64,000 bases of DNA from Hyparrhenia diplandra (GCA_015847255.1 JADLZK010013216.1:372001-436000), one strand, 5' to 3'. Counted from the stretch's first letter, positions 1-10,440 are shown. Made by a program: numbers and translations. Notes: generated by a model from the letters alone, not told the origin.

Positions 1-6
1 TTTCTC

Positions 7-40
7 CTTCATACCGCGGGGGCAACGCGGAAGCTCTAGA
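7..40 (+). mobile_element. Degenerate Helitron-like end variant (also at 1324-1356 and 2697-2730)
   Basis: Each array unit carries a second terminus-like sequence beginning CTCCTTCATAC and ending GAAGCTCTAG. The hairpin arms are eroded differently in the three copies: CCGCGGGGGCAACGCGG, CTGCAACAACGCGG and CCCGCGCAACGCGC. The base after CTAG is A rather than the expected T. It is probably an older nested terminus carried along when the unit was copied. Confidence 0.4.
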
Positions 41-252
41 TTATACATATTCCCATTAGGATGGATTTGGTCACATCGTTCACAAACTAAATTGTTGATT
101 GACTTTTATATATCATTAGGAATGTCTTGTTCATATGTTTTCTCCATTGATCTCTAAATATACATTATCCAAAATAACTTTAGATTATCGTCTATATATC
201 ATAACCTTAAAATCTTAGTGATTAACATGATAACCTATTTATATTCCACCTT

Positions 253-286
253 CATACCCGCGGCAACACGCGGGAATCCTTCTAGT
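253..286 (+). mobile_element. Helitron-like 3' terminus, array copy 1
   Basis: A hairpin with stem CCCGCG (257-262) and CGCGGG (269-274) is followed eight bases later by CTAG (282-285) and then T. A GC-rich hairpin just upstream of a CTRR end, inserted before T, is the standard 3' signature of plant Helitrons. No autonomous coding region is visible. Confidence 0.65.
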
Positions 287-342
287 TCATCTATAAAGAA
301 AATAAGCAATGAATTTGGTTGCAGTTTCCTATGACAAAACAC

Positions 343-945
343 ACAGATAACGACATTATAGTAGCGGTCGGTGTCAAGTTCGGTTTCTACAACTCTATAT
401 ATCCATCCGAGGATACAATTATCACCTTTCCTCACCGGGCGACCGAAAAATTCAGGCCGCTGTGTTGATGCCACCGTTGGATGGAATTCACTCAAGTAGC
501 TTCGTCACCGAACATATTTGAAAATTTCTACCACCGAAACTAGCAAGTCCCTAATATTTATATAGAGTTCAATCCTGTAATAGGCGGTCTATGATGACTA
601 CACAATCCCAGAGGCACATCATCAAAAAAAAATGTAGTTCGGGAATAGAGGGATATAAACAAAGCGTAGTTTAGTAACAGTTCATTTAGTAGGAACATTT
701 TTGTAAGACAAGATAGCAACATTATAGTAGCAGTTAGGTGTCAATTTCAGTATGTACAACTCAAAATATCCATGTGACGATTGAATTATACAGTTCAATT
801 TTGCAATAGGCGGTTTATGAGGACTACACAAACCAAAGGCGGAGAATAAAAAAATGTACTTCAGGAGAAGAGGGATACAAACAAACTGTAGTTTAGTAAC
901 AGTTCATTTAATAGGCACATTTTTATAAGACAAGATAGTAATAGT
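343..945 (+). repeat. Internal direct subrepeats of the array unit
   Basis: Within each unit a module with ATTATAGTAGC, AATAGGCGGT, GGATA(T/C)AAACAAA, TAGTAACAGTTCATTTA and TAAGACAAGATAG occurs twice, at about 345-715 and 715-945. It is repeated in the second unit around 1665-2310. A partial copy starts near 2815 in the third unit. No coding potential is visible. Confidence 0.65.
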
Positions 946-1564
946 GCTCAACAGAGCAGTCATTGTTCTTGAGCATGTATATCTACTACACCTATGTAGA
1001 AAACCCCCACTAAGGAGTTCTCTCGACTTGCAAGCATGCCACCATGATCATCCAATGGCGGCCCCACTATTTGAACTAACTAAAATAATATTGTAACTCA
1101 CAAACCAAAAAAACAAATTAAATTATGATTATACCATTGAATTCCTTTTAATAAATCCTTCAAAACAAGATCTCATATGGATATATTTCGATAAAATTGT
1201 AAGTGGGTCCCAGTAATAGTAGTTGGTATATATAGAGCAAAGTAAAAAATAAAAAATAAGAGACTGAAAAAAAGGGAAAAAAAGAATATGAGGGTGATAG
1301 TAATATTTTAACTCATAGATTTCTCCTTCATACTGCAACAACGCGGAAGCTCTAGATTATACATATTCCCATTAGGATGGATTTGGTCACATCGTTCATA
1401 AACTAAATTGTTGATTGACTTTATATATCATTAGGAATGTCTCGTTCATATGTTTTCTCCATTGATCTCTAAATATACATTATCCAAAATAACTTTAGAT
1501 TATCGTCTATATATCATAACCTTAAAATCTTAGTGATTAACATGATAACCTATTTATATTCCAC

Positions 1565-1601
1565 CTTCATACCCGTGGCAACACACGGGAATCCTTCTAG
1601 T
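1565..1601 (+). mobile_element. Helitron-like 3' terminus, array copy 2
   Basis: This is the same terminus as at 253-286, but the stem is CCCGTG (1572-1577) paired with CACGGG (1584-1589), followed by CTAG at 1597-1600. Both arms have changed together relative to copy 1, so the pairing is preserved. This supports a real terminal hairpin. Confidence 0.65.
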
Positions 1602-3552
1602 TCATCTATAAAGAAAATAAGCAAATGAATTTGGTTGCGTTTCCTATGACAAAACACACATGATAACGACATTATAGTAGCGGTCGGGTGTCAAGTTCGG
1701 TTTCTACAACTCTATATATCCATTTGAGGATACAATTATCACCTTTCCTCACCGGGCGACGAAAAATTCAGTCATTTGTGTTGATGCCACCATTTGGATG
1801 GAATTCACTCAAGTAGCTTCGTCACCGAATGCATTTGAAAATTTTGGTCACCTGAAACTAGCAAGTCCCTAATATTTTATACGTTCAACTCGTAATAGGC
1901 GGTCTATGATGACTACACAATCCACATCACAAAAAGTGTAGTTGGGAATAGAGGGATATAAACAAAAAAAATGTAGTTAGTAGGAAATAGACAAGGGATA
2001 TAAACAAAAGTATGTACAACTCAAAAATTAGTAAGTTTAGTAACAGTTCATTTAGTAGGAACATTTTTGTAAGACAAGATAGCAACATTATAGTAGCGAT
2101 TTAGGTGTCAATTTTAGTATGTACAACTCAAAATATCCATGTGACGATTGAATTATACAGTTCAATTTTGCAATAGGCGTTTATGAGGACTACACAAACC
2201 AAAGGCGGAGAAAAAAAAAAATGTACTTCAGGAGAAGAGGGATACAAACAAAGCGTAGTTTAGTAACATTTCATTTAATAGGCACATTTTTATAAGACAA
2301 GATAGTAATAGTGCTCGGCAGAGCGTCATTGTTCTTGAGCATGTATATCTACTACACCTATGTAGAGAACCCCCACTAAGAGAGTTCTCTCGACTTGCAA
2401 GCATGCCACCATGATCATCCAATGGCGGCCCCAATATTTGAACTAACTAAAATAATATTGTAACTCACAAACCAAAAAAACAAATTAAATTATGATTATA
2501 CCATTGAATTCCTTTTAATAAATCCTTCAAAACAAGATCTCATATGGATATATTTCGATAAAATTATAAGTGGGTCCCAAAGTAATAGTAGTTGGTATAT
2601 ATAGAGCAAAGTAAAAAAAAAAAAATAAGAGACTCTGAAAAAAAAAAAAAAAAAAGAATATGAGGGTGATAGTAATATTTTAACTCATAGATTTCTCCTT
2701 CATACCCGCGCAACGCGCTGAAGCTCTAGATTATACATATTCCCATTAGGATGGATTTGGTCACATCGTTCACAAACTAAATTGTTGATTGACTTTATAG
2801 GAAGAATATGAGGGTTATAATAGCGGTCGGTGTCAAGTTTAGTACCTACAACTCAAAATATCCATGTGAGGATAATTATACGGTTCAAATTTGTAATAGG
2901 CAGTCTATGAGGGACTGACTACACAATCCATAGAGGCAATTACCCAAAAAAAAAAAAAAAGTTCACGAATAGAGGAATATAAACAAAAGCGGTTGTTTGG
3001 CAACAGATTCATTTAGGGCATGTTCGGTTGCAGTTTCCTATATGAATCGCTTTGTGAGGGGATGAAGAATGAAATGAATCGCTGTGAGGGGAGAGGCGGG
3101 TTTTTCAATTTCGCTTGGCCGAAAATTTCGAAAAACGCAGAAATCCGATTACAGACCCGTCCGAAAAGGGAGTCTCGATCGTCGCCCAATCGATGACAGT
3201 TCGCGGTCTACACTCTACAGCGGCGTGTGTAGGATACACAAAGGATTCGCATTCATTGCCAAGGCTGTGGATATGACCAGCACGTGTCACGGAGACAGAA
3301 GTCCAGTTACTAATTTCAAAACACAGACGCGCCGCATTATATAACTGCTTTTTAATCTGATTTTTTCTTTTTAATGTGTAGCCAAGACTTGTGACTAGTC
3401 TTTCTCCCTCATAGTAGTAACTCCACTCATACTAGTACTACTGCTAAAAACCCGCATTTTCTGCCCACTAATTTGATCGAGCGCGAACTGTTCATCTTCC
3501 TTTTCCCCGCGCTGAGATCCTCGCGGAAAACCGTGCCGCTGCGCCTCGAGCC

Positions 3553-4315
3553 ATGGAGAACCTTCCGCAGGAGGTGCTTAAGCACATAGCGCTCCGCGTC
3601 GCCATGTCCGCAGAGCTTTCTATGGAGGGCCTCATGAATCTAAGGGCCACCTTTCCTCGGGCACGAGAGGCGTGCCGCCTCGCCATAGTGGGTCGGAGCA
3701 TCCCGCTAGACCTCGTGCTGGACCGGCAGATGAACCGGGGGCGCCGTGCTACTCGCGCTGTAGTATCGCGCGAGTCTCATCACCGAAGCTCGCCAAGGTC
3801 GCAAGAACCCGAGGCGTGCTTGAGCAGCGTGCATGTCCGCCGTGTTCGCGGAAGGCCGCGGCACCGTCTCGCCGCCGACGACTTTTGGAACAAGCCGCCA
3901 ACTCGAGGGCATGAACTCGCCGGTATGTGCACGCTCTTGCGCCTACGAGCGGAATGCCGCCGATGATGACCATGCCCGAGAGGTGTTGCGCGAGGTGGGC
4001 GAGCCGACACGGCGGGCGACGATGGCTCCCTCGAGGACCGAGAAGCGTGCAATGCTCCGCAGCACGAGCGTGGCGATCTTGCACGGCGACGCACCGGTGC
4101 CCCATGCGGTGAGGCCGCATCTTCCTCCTCACGGCCAAACGGCGCTTTGCCGGGACGGGCATCGGTGCGTAAGGGCAGGAACGCGGCGGCGCCATGAACC
4201 CGTGGGTGGAGGGAGCGTGGCGAAAGCACTCCCATGCTGCGGCAAATGGGAGTGTAGGATCCGCGACGAGTGTAGGAGGTTGTTTGTGCAAGCACAAGCA
4301 GGGTGGTGGGCATGA
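3553..4315 (+). pseudogene. F-box-like protein gene, broken copy 1
   Basis: The start ATG at 3553 opens MENLPQEVLKHIALRVAMS, an F-box-type N-terminus (Leu-Pro-x-Glu-Val-Leu), followed by LRATFPRAR and AIVGRSIPLDLVLDRQM. This layout matches the F-box proteins greatly expanded in grasses, which bind SKP1 in SCF ubiquitin ligases. After about 60 codons the homologous peptide moves between frames: GNPEACF-like sequence, then HAVFAEGRGT-like, then AADDDHAREVLREV, and finally ECRIRDECRRLFVQ close to the stop at 4315. No single frame covers the protein. A paralogue with its own breaks lies at 14137-14887. The family call rests on recognition of the N-terminus and of the Cys-Arg-Ile-Arg-Asp-Glu C-terminus. 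The frame changes could be true decay or sequence error. Confidence 0.6.
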
Positions 4316-4439
4316 GTAGCTAATGGACTCGCATGAATCTATGTATATGTTGATGATGATAACAATGCACCCATGCATTGCATTATGTGATCTATCTTAC
4401 TTTTGGTTCGTGATGGATGATTATGTGGTAATTCGTGTT

Positions 4440-5010
4440 ATATTCATTCATGTTTGCGATGACCGCCGCCCCGCGACCATGCAACCATGGCCGCCACGAG
4501 CACCTCGGCGTTGCTAGCTAGCTACCCGCCTCCCGTTCGAACTCTCTCCCTTCTTTCTTACCTTGCCACCTCGAGGCTCGTTGGCTTGACGGTTACGCTG
4601 TGCCGTTGACGGCGCCTTTGAACGCTGCCGTGTGTCGCGGTTCACGCGCCCGCGGCGTTCAATCGTTCTCCACGGCGGCAACCCCTCTCGGACCCATCCC
4701 CGCCGCTCGAGTCTTCGGAAGCGTCTACACTGCGTTTTCGATGCTTTCCATCCGTCCATTTAACCTCGGCCGCCCTCGTCGGCCGGAGTGTCGCCTCCCC
4801 GCTTCTGCCGTGCCGCCCGCCACCGTCGGCGTCAAACTCGGTACTTGCCTAAACCCGGCTCATCCGATAGCAAAGATAGGAACGCTAGGTTCTCTCGGGG
4901 ATCACGGTGGTGGTTCTCCGTCGCTAGAGGCCTCATCTCCGGTGACATCCGCGCACGCCGGTGTGCCGCCATGTCGGAGACCTCCGGGGCTCAAGAACCC
5001 TAATTTTTCT
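4440..5010 (+). other. GC-rich block downstream of F-box copy 1, conserved in unit D
   Basis: This block is matched at 15020-15495. It opens with a short frame MAATSTSALLA-like in copy D and ends near ATGTCGGAGACCTCC and CTCAAGAACCCTAA. Neither copy keeps a long frame that is conserved between the two. It may be a further exon, a second broken gene or UTR; I cannot decide. Confidence 0.35.
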
Positions 5011-5330
5011 TTTTTCTTTTTATATTATAATCTATGGTTACAACTTGTAAATGGTCTTTCTCCCCCTCATCGTAACTCCAAATGTGATGATTTTTCTTTC
5101 TATGATTTTATAAAATAATGATGTGTCAAACTCTACTGTATTCTTCTTTGCTACTACTTTTTGTCACGTTTGGTGGATAACATTTGAAATTTGAATTCCA
5201 AAAATTACAACTTCACAGAATATTTTTGGAGCATCTAATGATTTCAGCATAAGAAGTCATGAACATAAAAGTTGAAGAATAATTCTTAAGCTGCACATCT
5301 TTTATATTGGTTATTTCTTCATCCCCGGTA

Positions 5331-5409
5331 ACATTGTTCACAAGATTTACACATGTCACGTAGAGTTGACAAACCTTGTAGAGAGATTTCTAAGATTTGT
5401 GAACAATGT
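5331..5409. repeat. Inverted repeat in unit A tail
   Basis: Arms ACATTGTTCACAA (5331-5343) and TTGTGAACAATGT (5397-5409) are perfect complements around a 53-base loop. A slightly damaged version is present in unit B at about 9281-9357. A lone left arm occurs near 7487. Confidence 0.6.
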
Positions 5410-5985
5410 CACTAGCACTATGTCGGATGGGGAAACAACCAAAATAAGAATTGTAGATCTTGCTAAGTTATGAAACACTCTAATTTAAAACTTTTGATTT
5501 GTATCATCTTGTAAAGGAAAACTAGGTCTCAATTTCAAAAAAAAAAAAATGAAATTTAAATGTTTTTAGTGACCTCGGATAGACAAGAAACCACGGATAT
5601 AATGATTGCGAGTTCTCAAATATCCATGAAACTTTGTAGTTTACAACTTTTTGATTTGAGATCATATGCATGATGTATAGAGCGCATGATGTAGCTCGAG
5701 TATGCATGAGATATTTTATTAGTTATAACCCTACATTGTGTTATATTTTTCCAAATTTGTGATGTGTGGATGTTTGATTTCAGTTGAAATGATTAGGGAA
5801 CAGAGTGCTAGAAAAAATACAACTCTCGTATAGTAAGTTTCACATACCCGTCTTTGGGAAAACGTTTTATTTGGTGTTAGGCGGTCGGTCTTGATTTGTT
5901 GTGAGAGAAAAAAAAAAAAGTAATCTTTGGTCCGGGGTGGTGATCTGGATAGGTTCCTAGACTTTGTTTACGAGGAGAATTAAGG
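5410..5985. other. AT-rich spacer, no gene seen
   Basis: AT-rich intergenic sequence with short homopolymers at 5536-5549 and 5909-5920. No coding region, RNA gene or bounded mobile element can be supported here. Confidence 0.5.
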
Positions 5986-6228
5986 GGTGTTTAGTTGCTC
6001 CTACAAGTAACCCAAAAAGTGCTACGGTTCCCTATCACATCAAATCTCTTAACGTATTTTTGGAGCATTAAATGTAGGTAAATAAAAAAACTAATTACAT
6101 ATAGTTTGGTTGAAAAGTGCGAGACAAATCTTTTAAGCCTAGTTAGTTCATGGTTAGACACTAATTACCAAATACAAACGAAAAGTGCTACAAGAGCCCA
6201 ACCCAAAATATTTCACCAACTAAACACC
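5986..6228. mobile_element. MITE with GGTGTTTAGTTG inverted ends
   Basis: The terminal inverted repeats GGTGTTTAGTTG (5986-5997) and CAACTAAACACC (6217-6228) are perfect. The interior has CTAATTACATA, GACAAATCTTTTAAGCCTAGTTAG and AAAAGTGCTA. The same family occurs at 55570-55826. No clear target duplication is visible, so the superfamily (hAT-like or other) is not assigned. Confidence 0.65.
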
Positions 6229-6369
6229 ATATTTATACGTAAAAAAAGCCGCCCCGCAGGTTCGACCTCCAACCTGGATGCGCGGGCGTGGGCACGAGCA
6301 TCCGGATGGGCCACGCCGGACAAGCAAAGGGAACAAGTATAAAGACGGGAGGCGGGGACCACCGGTGGT

Positions 6370-6520
6370 GGGCCCCATGATTTCAACTACCTACAAAATG
6401 TTTATACTCCAAACCAAATGCTTAAACTAAATTTTGATTACACCACATTGAATTTGAATAAATCCTTGAAACAAGATCTCACATGGATATTTAGATAAAA
6501 TTATAAGTGGACCCTACCGA
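6370..6520 (+). repeat. Copy of the Helitron-array module
   Basis: GGTGGGCCCC, CAAACCAAA, ATTTTGATTACACCA, AATAAATCCTTGAAACAAGA and TAGATAAAATTATAAGTGG match array positions about 1060-1215 and 2420-2580. No hairpin terminus follows here. Confidence 0.55.
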
Positions 6521-6761
6521 TGGAGTATACCGTAAGCGATATTGTCTGCAGCCGCACTCGTAAGCGGTACTAGAGGTCCGGTTTATAGAAAAATTTGCCG
6601 CAGCTGGTACTGGAAAAGCTTTACGTAAACTCCCCGACAAGCTTCCACCCCGTGCAGTGCGTGGGCGTGCGTGCGGGGGACACGGTATGCTCGCCGCGGG
6701 CCCACATCACAAGAGAGAGCGGGAGAGATAGAAAAAACCGGAGGAGAGAGATAAGCGGGAC

Positions 6762-6940
6762 GGTGGGCCCACGGTTTCAATAACTAAAAGCGCTAAAAGA
6801 TCAAATTAAAAACCGATTCCACCCTTAAATTCGTTTCAATAAATTCTTCAAAACTAGATCTCACATGGATATATTTAGATAAAATTATCGGTGGACCCCA
6901 TTGGTGGTAGTTGGTATAGAGTAGAGATATAAAGGAAGTA
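6762..6940 (+). repeat. Second stand-alone copy of the array module
   Basis: This has the same order as 6370-6520: GGTGGGCCCAC, then TTCAATAAATTCTTCAAAAC, GATCTCACATGGATATATTT, and a GGTAGTTGGTATAGAG tail matching array position about 1218-1240. It indicates dispersal of the module outside the tandem array. Confidence 0.55.
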
Positions 6941-7096
6941 ATGTGTATGTGCGGAAGAAAGTACTATATTGTAAAGGAGGGAATCTTGATGATGAGATGT
7001 ATAGAGGGAGTAAATAGAGAAACGTGAGTGCGGATAGTCAACGGCACTCATATGTTCCTTTATTTTGTGCAACTGCCCCTTTTCTGGAGTCTAATT

Positions 7097-7159
7097 GCTC
7101 GTTTGCCCCTATTTGGGGCATTTGCGCAATTGGAAAACCAAAAACAGGGGCAAACGAGC
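7097..7159. repeat. Inverted repeat
   Basis: The arms GCTCGTTTGCCCCT (7097-7110) and AGGGGCAAACGAGC (7146-7159) are perfectly complementary across a 35-base loop. GGGGCAAAT/CTGCCCC repeats nearby extend the symmetry. It may be a small palindromic element; no function can be assigned. Confidence 0.6.
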
Positions 7160-7379
7160 AAAGTTTGAAAACAGGGGCAAATCGTGGAGCCCATCTGCCG
7201 GGCGCTCTCTCTCAACCTTTTCCCTCCTCACTCACGCATGCGCCTTAGGGGACCAGCGGGCCGGGCCCGATTTCGACATGAGTGCGGATAGATGTTGTGA
7301 GAGAAAAGCACTGTTGAACCAGCCAGCCGAACAAGCTGGGACGGAACGACAGTGGCAGACGTGGGCCCTATTCTAGAAC

Positions 7380-7500
7380 GAGGTGCGTAGGATACGCAGA
7401 GGATTCGCATGCAAGGGTGTGGTGGGGCGGAGCGGGCGGCCGAGGAGCTCAAGGCCGCGTCGCGGGCGCCCGTGGAGGAGCGGCGTGTGACATTGTTCAC
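7380..7500 (+). repeat. F-box unit B, upstream block remnant
   Basis: AGGTGCGTAGGATACGCAGAGGATTCGCATGCAAGGGTGTGG-like sequence matches the upstream block of units A (3228-3275), C (10468-10510) and D (13825-13865). It is interrupted by the Ac/Ds-like sequence that follows. Confidence 0.5.
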
Positions 7501-7554
7501 AAGATTTACACTTTTTTTTTGCGGGAGTTCACATTCACAAGATTACACTATTAT

Positions 7555-7982
7555 TTTTGTCCGTATTTGTCGAATCCCGTTTTCCTACGTTAGTAGAAAC
7601 ACGGGTTTTCCGTCCGTTTCCGAGTAAGCCCGTTTCCACCCGAAATTGACCCGTATTTAATCCGTTTTTCAAGACGTTTTTAATCTCCATAAGTTAGTAG
7701 TATGTCTAAAAATTTATATGTTCAAAAACATTATAATCACGATTATGCACGTTAACATGCTAACACAAGGCGTACCGAATATTGGACTAATAACTTCGCA
7801 TGTGTACATTATTTTATGACTTTGTCCATGTATACCGAGAATATTTGATCGCGTTATTCTTTCCGCTCAACTTCCGTATTGGTTCGTTTCACGCATATTC
7901 CGATTCTCGTTTTCCGTACCCGCATTTTCCGAACTTCGATCCCGCCCGTTCAAATGTGGTTTTTCCGTCCGTTTTCATCCAG
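7555..7982. mobile_element. Ac/Ds-like hAT terminal region, partial
   Basis: The segment is packed with CCGTTTT/TTTCCG motifs and ends TTTTTCCGTCCGTTTTCATCC at 7980. Read on the minus strand this is GGATGAAAACGGACGG, which resembles the Ac/Ds terminus (AGGGATGAAA followed by AAACGG-type transposase-binding motifs). More than ten TTCCG/CCGTTT motifs occur in about 420 bases. The opposite terminus is not visible, so this is a truncated element or a single end. No transposase is encoded. Confidence 0.5.
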
Positions 7983-8639
7983 TAGGGCCAACACCGGTGT
8001 TGGGGAGGAGATCGGCGACCACCAGCGAACCGGGCGAAGGCGCTGACTCGGCGATTTCGTGTGTATAGTATGCGCGGGACCCGTTGGCAATTAAAAATCA
8101 TCAAAACCTATTCTTCACTTTCGTCTAGAAGCATGCGTGTTGTACTACGTACGAAACCTCCCGCCACACCATTTATAGAATAAAAACGAGTACAGTAGTA
8201 TTCTCGTCCACTCGTTTCCAAATTTGTGCTGTTTGGATTGGAAAAAAAAATACTAGTATAGCACAACACCAGTAAGTACTCGGCTTTGTATGGAGAGTGC
8301 CGGGAAAAGAAGTCTCAGTATGCAGTAGGGAGTACAGTGAGTACTACGTACTAATTCGTAGGCGTCCCGCCGCTCGTTCTCGTCTTCCCGGCCGATGCCT
8401 CGACGGGCATCCATCCATCACGGTGCGGGTGCAAAGGCGGATGCCGAGCAGCACCGCGCCGCCGCACACGTGGGCCCTATTCTCTATTGAAGGGTTCGCA
8501 TGCAAGGGCATGCAAGGGTGTGGATATGATCAGCACGTGTCACGGTTATAGAGGCGCTTCGCGTAGGTGTACACCTAGTAGTCCTAGTCACGCGTCGCAA
8601 GAAAAGGCGCCGCCCTAATTTTTCGATGCGACGGGTCAT

Positions 8640-8725
8640 GTCGTATTGCAGCCGAGTGCACCGCCCGGTTCCGCCTCGCCATGGTCCTTCCGCAAGGCCT
8701 TCCCACTCAAGAACTTTGATTTTTC
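8640..8725 (+). pseudogene. F-box gene remnant, internally deleted
   Basis: Only about 85 bases remain between the unit B upstream block and its tail. CCTCGCCATGGTCCTTCCGCAAGG resembles the start region of the copies at 3553 and 14137. CTCAAGAACTTTGATTTTTC joins directly to the downstream tail. Nearly the whole coding part has been lost. Confidence 0.35.
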
Positions 8726-8995
8726 TTTTTTAACTGTGGCCAAAACTTGTGACTAGTCTTTCTCCCTCGTAGTAACTCCAAATGTGATGGTTTTTCTTTC
8801 TATTTTTTTTTTTTAAAAAAATGCTTTGCCGTGATATTGTATTCTTACTACTATTACTTTTGTCATGTTTTATTGGAAACATTTGAAATTTGAATTTCAA
8901 AAATTACCACCACTTCGGACAACATTTTTGGAGCATCTAATGATTTCGCCGGAAGAAGTCAAGCACATAAAAGTTGTATAACTTCTTAAGATGTA

Positions 8996-9229
8996 CCCTC
9001 AGATTCGAAATTATAGTCGCGTTTGACTTTTTGACCCTAAGTTTGACCACTCGTCTAATTCAAAAAATTTGCACAAAAACAGTCAAATTTAAGTCATTCT
9101 TAAATACCATTTGTTAATAAAGCAAGCTATAACAAAATAAGAGATATTTTGCATAAATGTTTGAATAAGACGAGTGGTTCAAGTTGGGGTTGAAAAAGTC
9201 AAACAAACTACAATTTGGAACAGATTTAG
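8996..9229. mobile_element. Stowaway-like MITE with TA duplication and empty site
   Basis: Inverted ends of about 40 bases (TTCGAAATTATAGTCGC and GTTTGACTTTTTGACCC at left, GGTTGAAAAAGTCAAAC and CTACAATTTGGAACAG at right) are flanked by TA at 8994-8995 and 9230-9231. The paralogous position in unit A (about 5292-5300) lacks the insert. Confidence 0.7.
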
Positions 9230-9360
9230 TACACCTTTTATATATATTGGCCATTTCTTCATCCGACGATGTCGCGGTAACATTGTTCACATGATTTACA
9301 CATTCTCATATATAGTTGATGAAACTAGGAGAGAGATTTCTAAGATTTGTGACCAATGCT

Positions 9361-10440
9361 CTTTACTCCCGCCGTCATCGGTGACATCGACGGGATGGAG
9401 TGGGAGGAGGGGCTTCAAGTGGAATCGCCCTTTGGACTTTGCTAATAAGAGCTTCCACAAAAAAAAAAAACCTTGTCATGCCGCCAAGTCCACGGAGCCA
9501 TTCCACTTCATGCCCCTCCGATACCCTCCGTTCGTTCGACGCACGCTGCCTCGATTCTAGTCTTTCTTTGGCAAGTCGGCGCGTTGTAGTCTACATCCAC
9601 TCTCGTGAACGCCGGTGATTGGGTGGCCTGCGATGTGCCGTGCCGACTCCCGCGTCCAACCCACACGGACGTCGCCCGTCGGCACACCACAGGCTACCCG
9701 ATCACCGGAGTTCAGGAGAGTGTAGCCCTCTGGAATGTTGAATAGCGGCGAGTGTAGACTCGCCCCTGCTTGAAGGTCAACTTGATTGTGCTGGCTTCAG
9801 GTCATCTTTTAGCGATCACGCCAACGTGCGCCGTCGGCTCAGGGCATGAAACCGCCAAATATGCTCTTACTCAGGGCAAACGTAACACTGGTGCCGCGGA
9901 CGTCGACTGTGCCCGGTAGGTGTGTTGCGGGAGATCAAAGGCAACCACCAGGCGACGCTGGGACGCGGAAGAACATCCATTGTACTGTACACATTATGGA
10001 ATTTTAGGCTGGGCGACTTGGCGGCGCATATGATCCGTGGTGTACGACCCGCTCTATAGCCCAAATGGTGCCTCGCCATGACGGGCATCAGTGATGATGA
10101 AACCGACATGCGTTTGTGATAACCGTGTAATACCGTTGTCAAAAAAACTTCGTGTATACCGTAATACGTAGTAGTACATGTGTGCATGTGTGATTCGCCG
10201 CCAATTTGATGGAAGCTCTTCGCACGATCACGATCACGCATGCACGCGGAGGTCAAAGGCTGCCATGCCATGAGGCCCCACTCGCCTTGCCGACGGACGT
10301 GTGAGGAGCCGGGAAGCCGCCGACTCGCCGGGCCAGGTGTGCATGAACAAGGGCTCACGTCCCGCCCGTCCTTCGCCCCTCGACCGCCCATCAATCGGTG
10401 CCTCGCCGATCGAGACCGACAAGGCTGGATGACACCGGGC
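9361..10440. other. Mixed spacer, no supported gene
   Basis: Moderately GC-rich sequence in which the longest frames are not conserved between copies. A 206-codon minus-strand frame at 9867-10487 shows no recognisable domain and crosses into the unit C upstream block, so I treat it as chance. Two partly complementary stretches near 9610-9650 and 9680-9710 (CCGGTGATTGGGTGGCCTG and CAGGCTACCCGATCACCGG) form an imperfect inverted repeat. Confidence 0.4.

Larger units (their letters stand above)
1..2810 (+). repeat. Tandem array of Helitron-like units, period about 1.3 kb
   Basis: The block starting at 1 recurs at about 1320 and again at about 2693, the last copy being partial. The CTAG tetranucleotides that close one terminal variant lie at 36-39, 1352-1355 and 2726-2729, giving spacings of 1316 and 1374 bases. 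The copies are AT-rich and differ by short indels and homopolymer lengths. No ORF in the array resembles a Rep/helicase, so this is a non-autonomous or decayed array. The array runs off the left edge of the window. Reading it as Helitron rests on the terminal hairpins annotated separately; the tandem structure itself is directly visible. Confidence 0.8.
3000..5520 (+). repeat. Duplicated F-box unit A
   Basis: This segment is paralogous to 13800-15955 (unit D) and in parts to 8480-9360 (unit B) and 10440-10740 (unit C). Shared landmarks are an upstream block with GTGTAGGATACRCAAAGGAT, the F-box pseudogene, a GC-rich downstream block, and an AT-rich tail with CTCCAAATGTGATG and TTTTTGGAGCATCTAATG. 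The copies have diverged by many small indels. Local segmental duplication is the simplest explanation. Confidence 0.7.
8480..9360 (+). repeat. F-box unit B, main remnant
   Basis: Order matches unit A: GGATATGATCAGCACGTGTCACGG (8520-8545 region), GGCGCCGCCCTAAT, a short gene remnant (8640-8720), then GTGACTAGTCTTTCTCCCTC, CTCCAAATGTGATGG and TTTTTGGAGCATCTAATGAT. Most of the F-box gene is missing. A MITE at 8996-9229 interrupts the tail. Confidence 0.6.

Noticed and set aside
235..495. 86-codon minus ORF in the first array unit
   Set aside because: It is broken in the second array unit by indels and covers the terminal hairpin, so it is not conserved coding sequence.
3749..4378. 209-codon minus-strand ORF opposite F-box copy 1
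   Set aside because: It is the GC-rich antisense shadow of the F-box pseudogene. It has no domain, and its counterpart opposite copy 2 is not the same protein.
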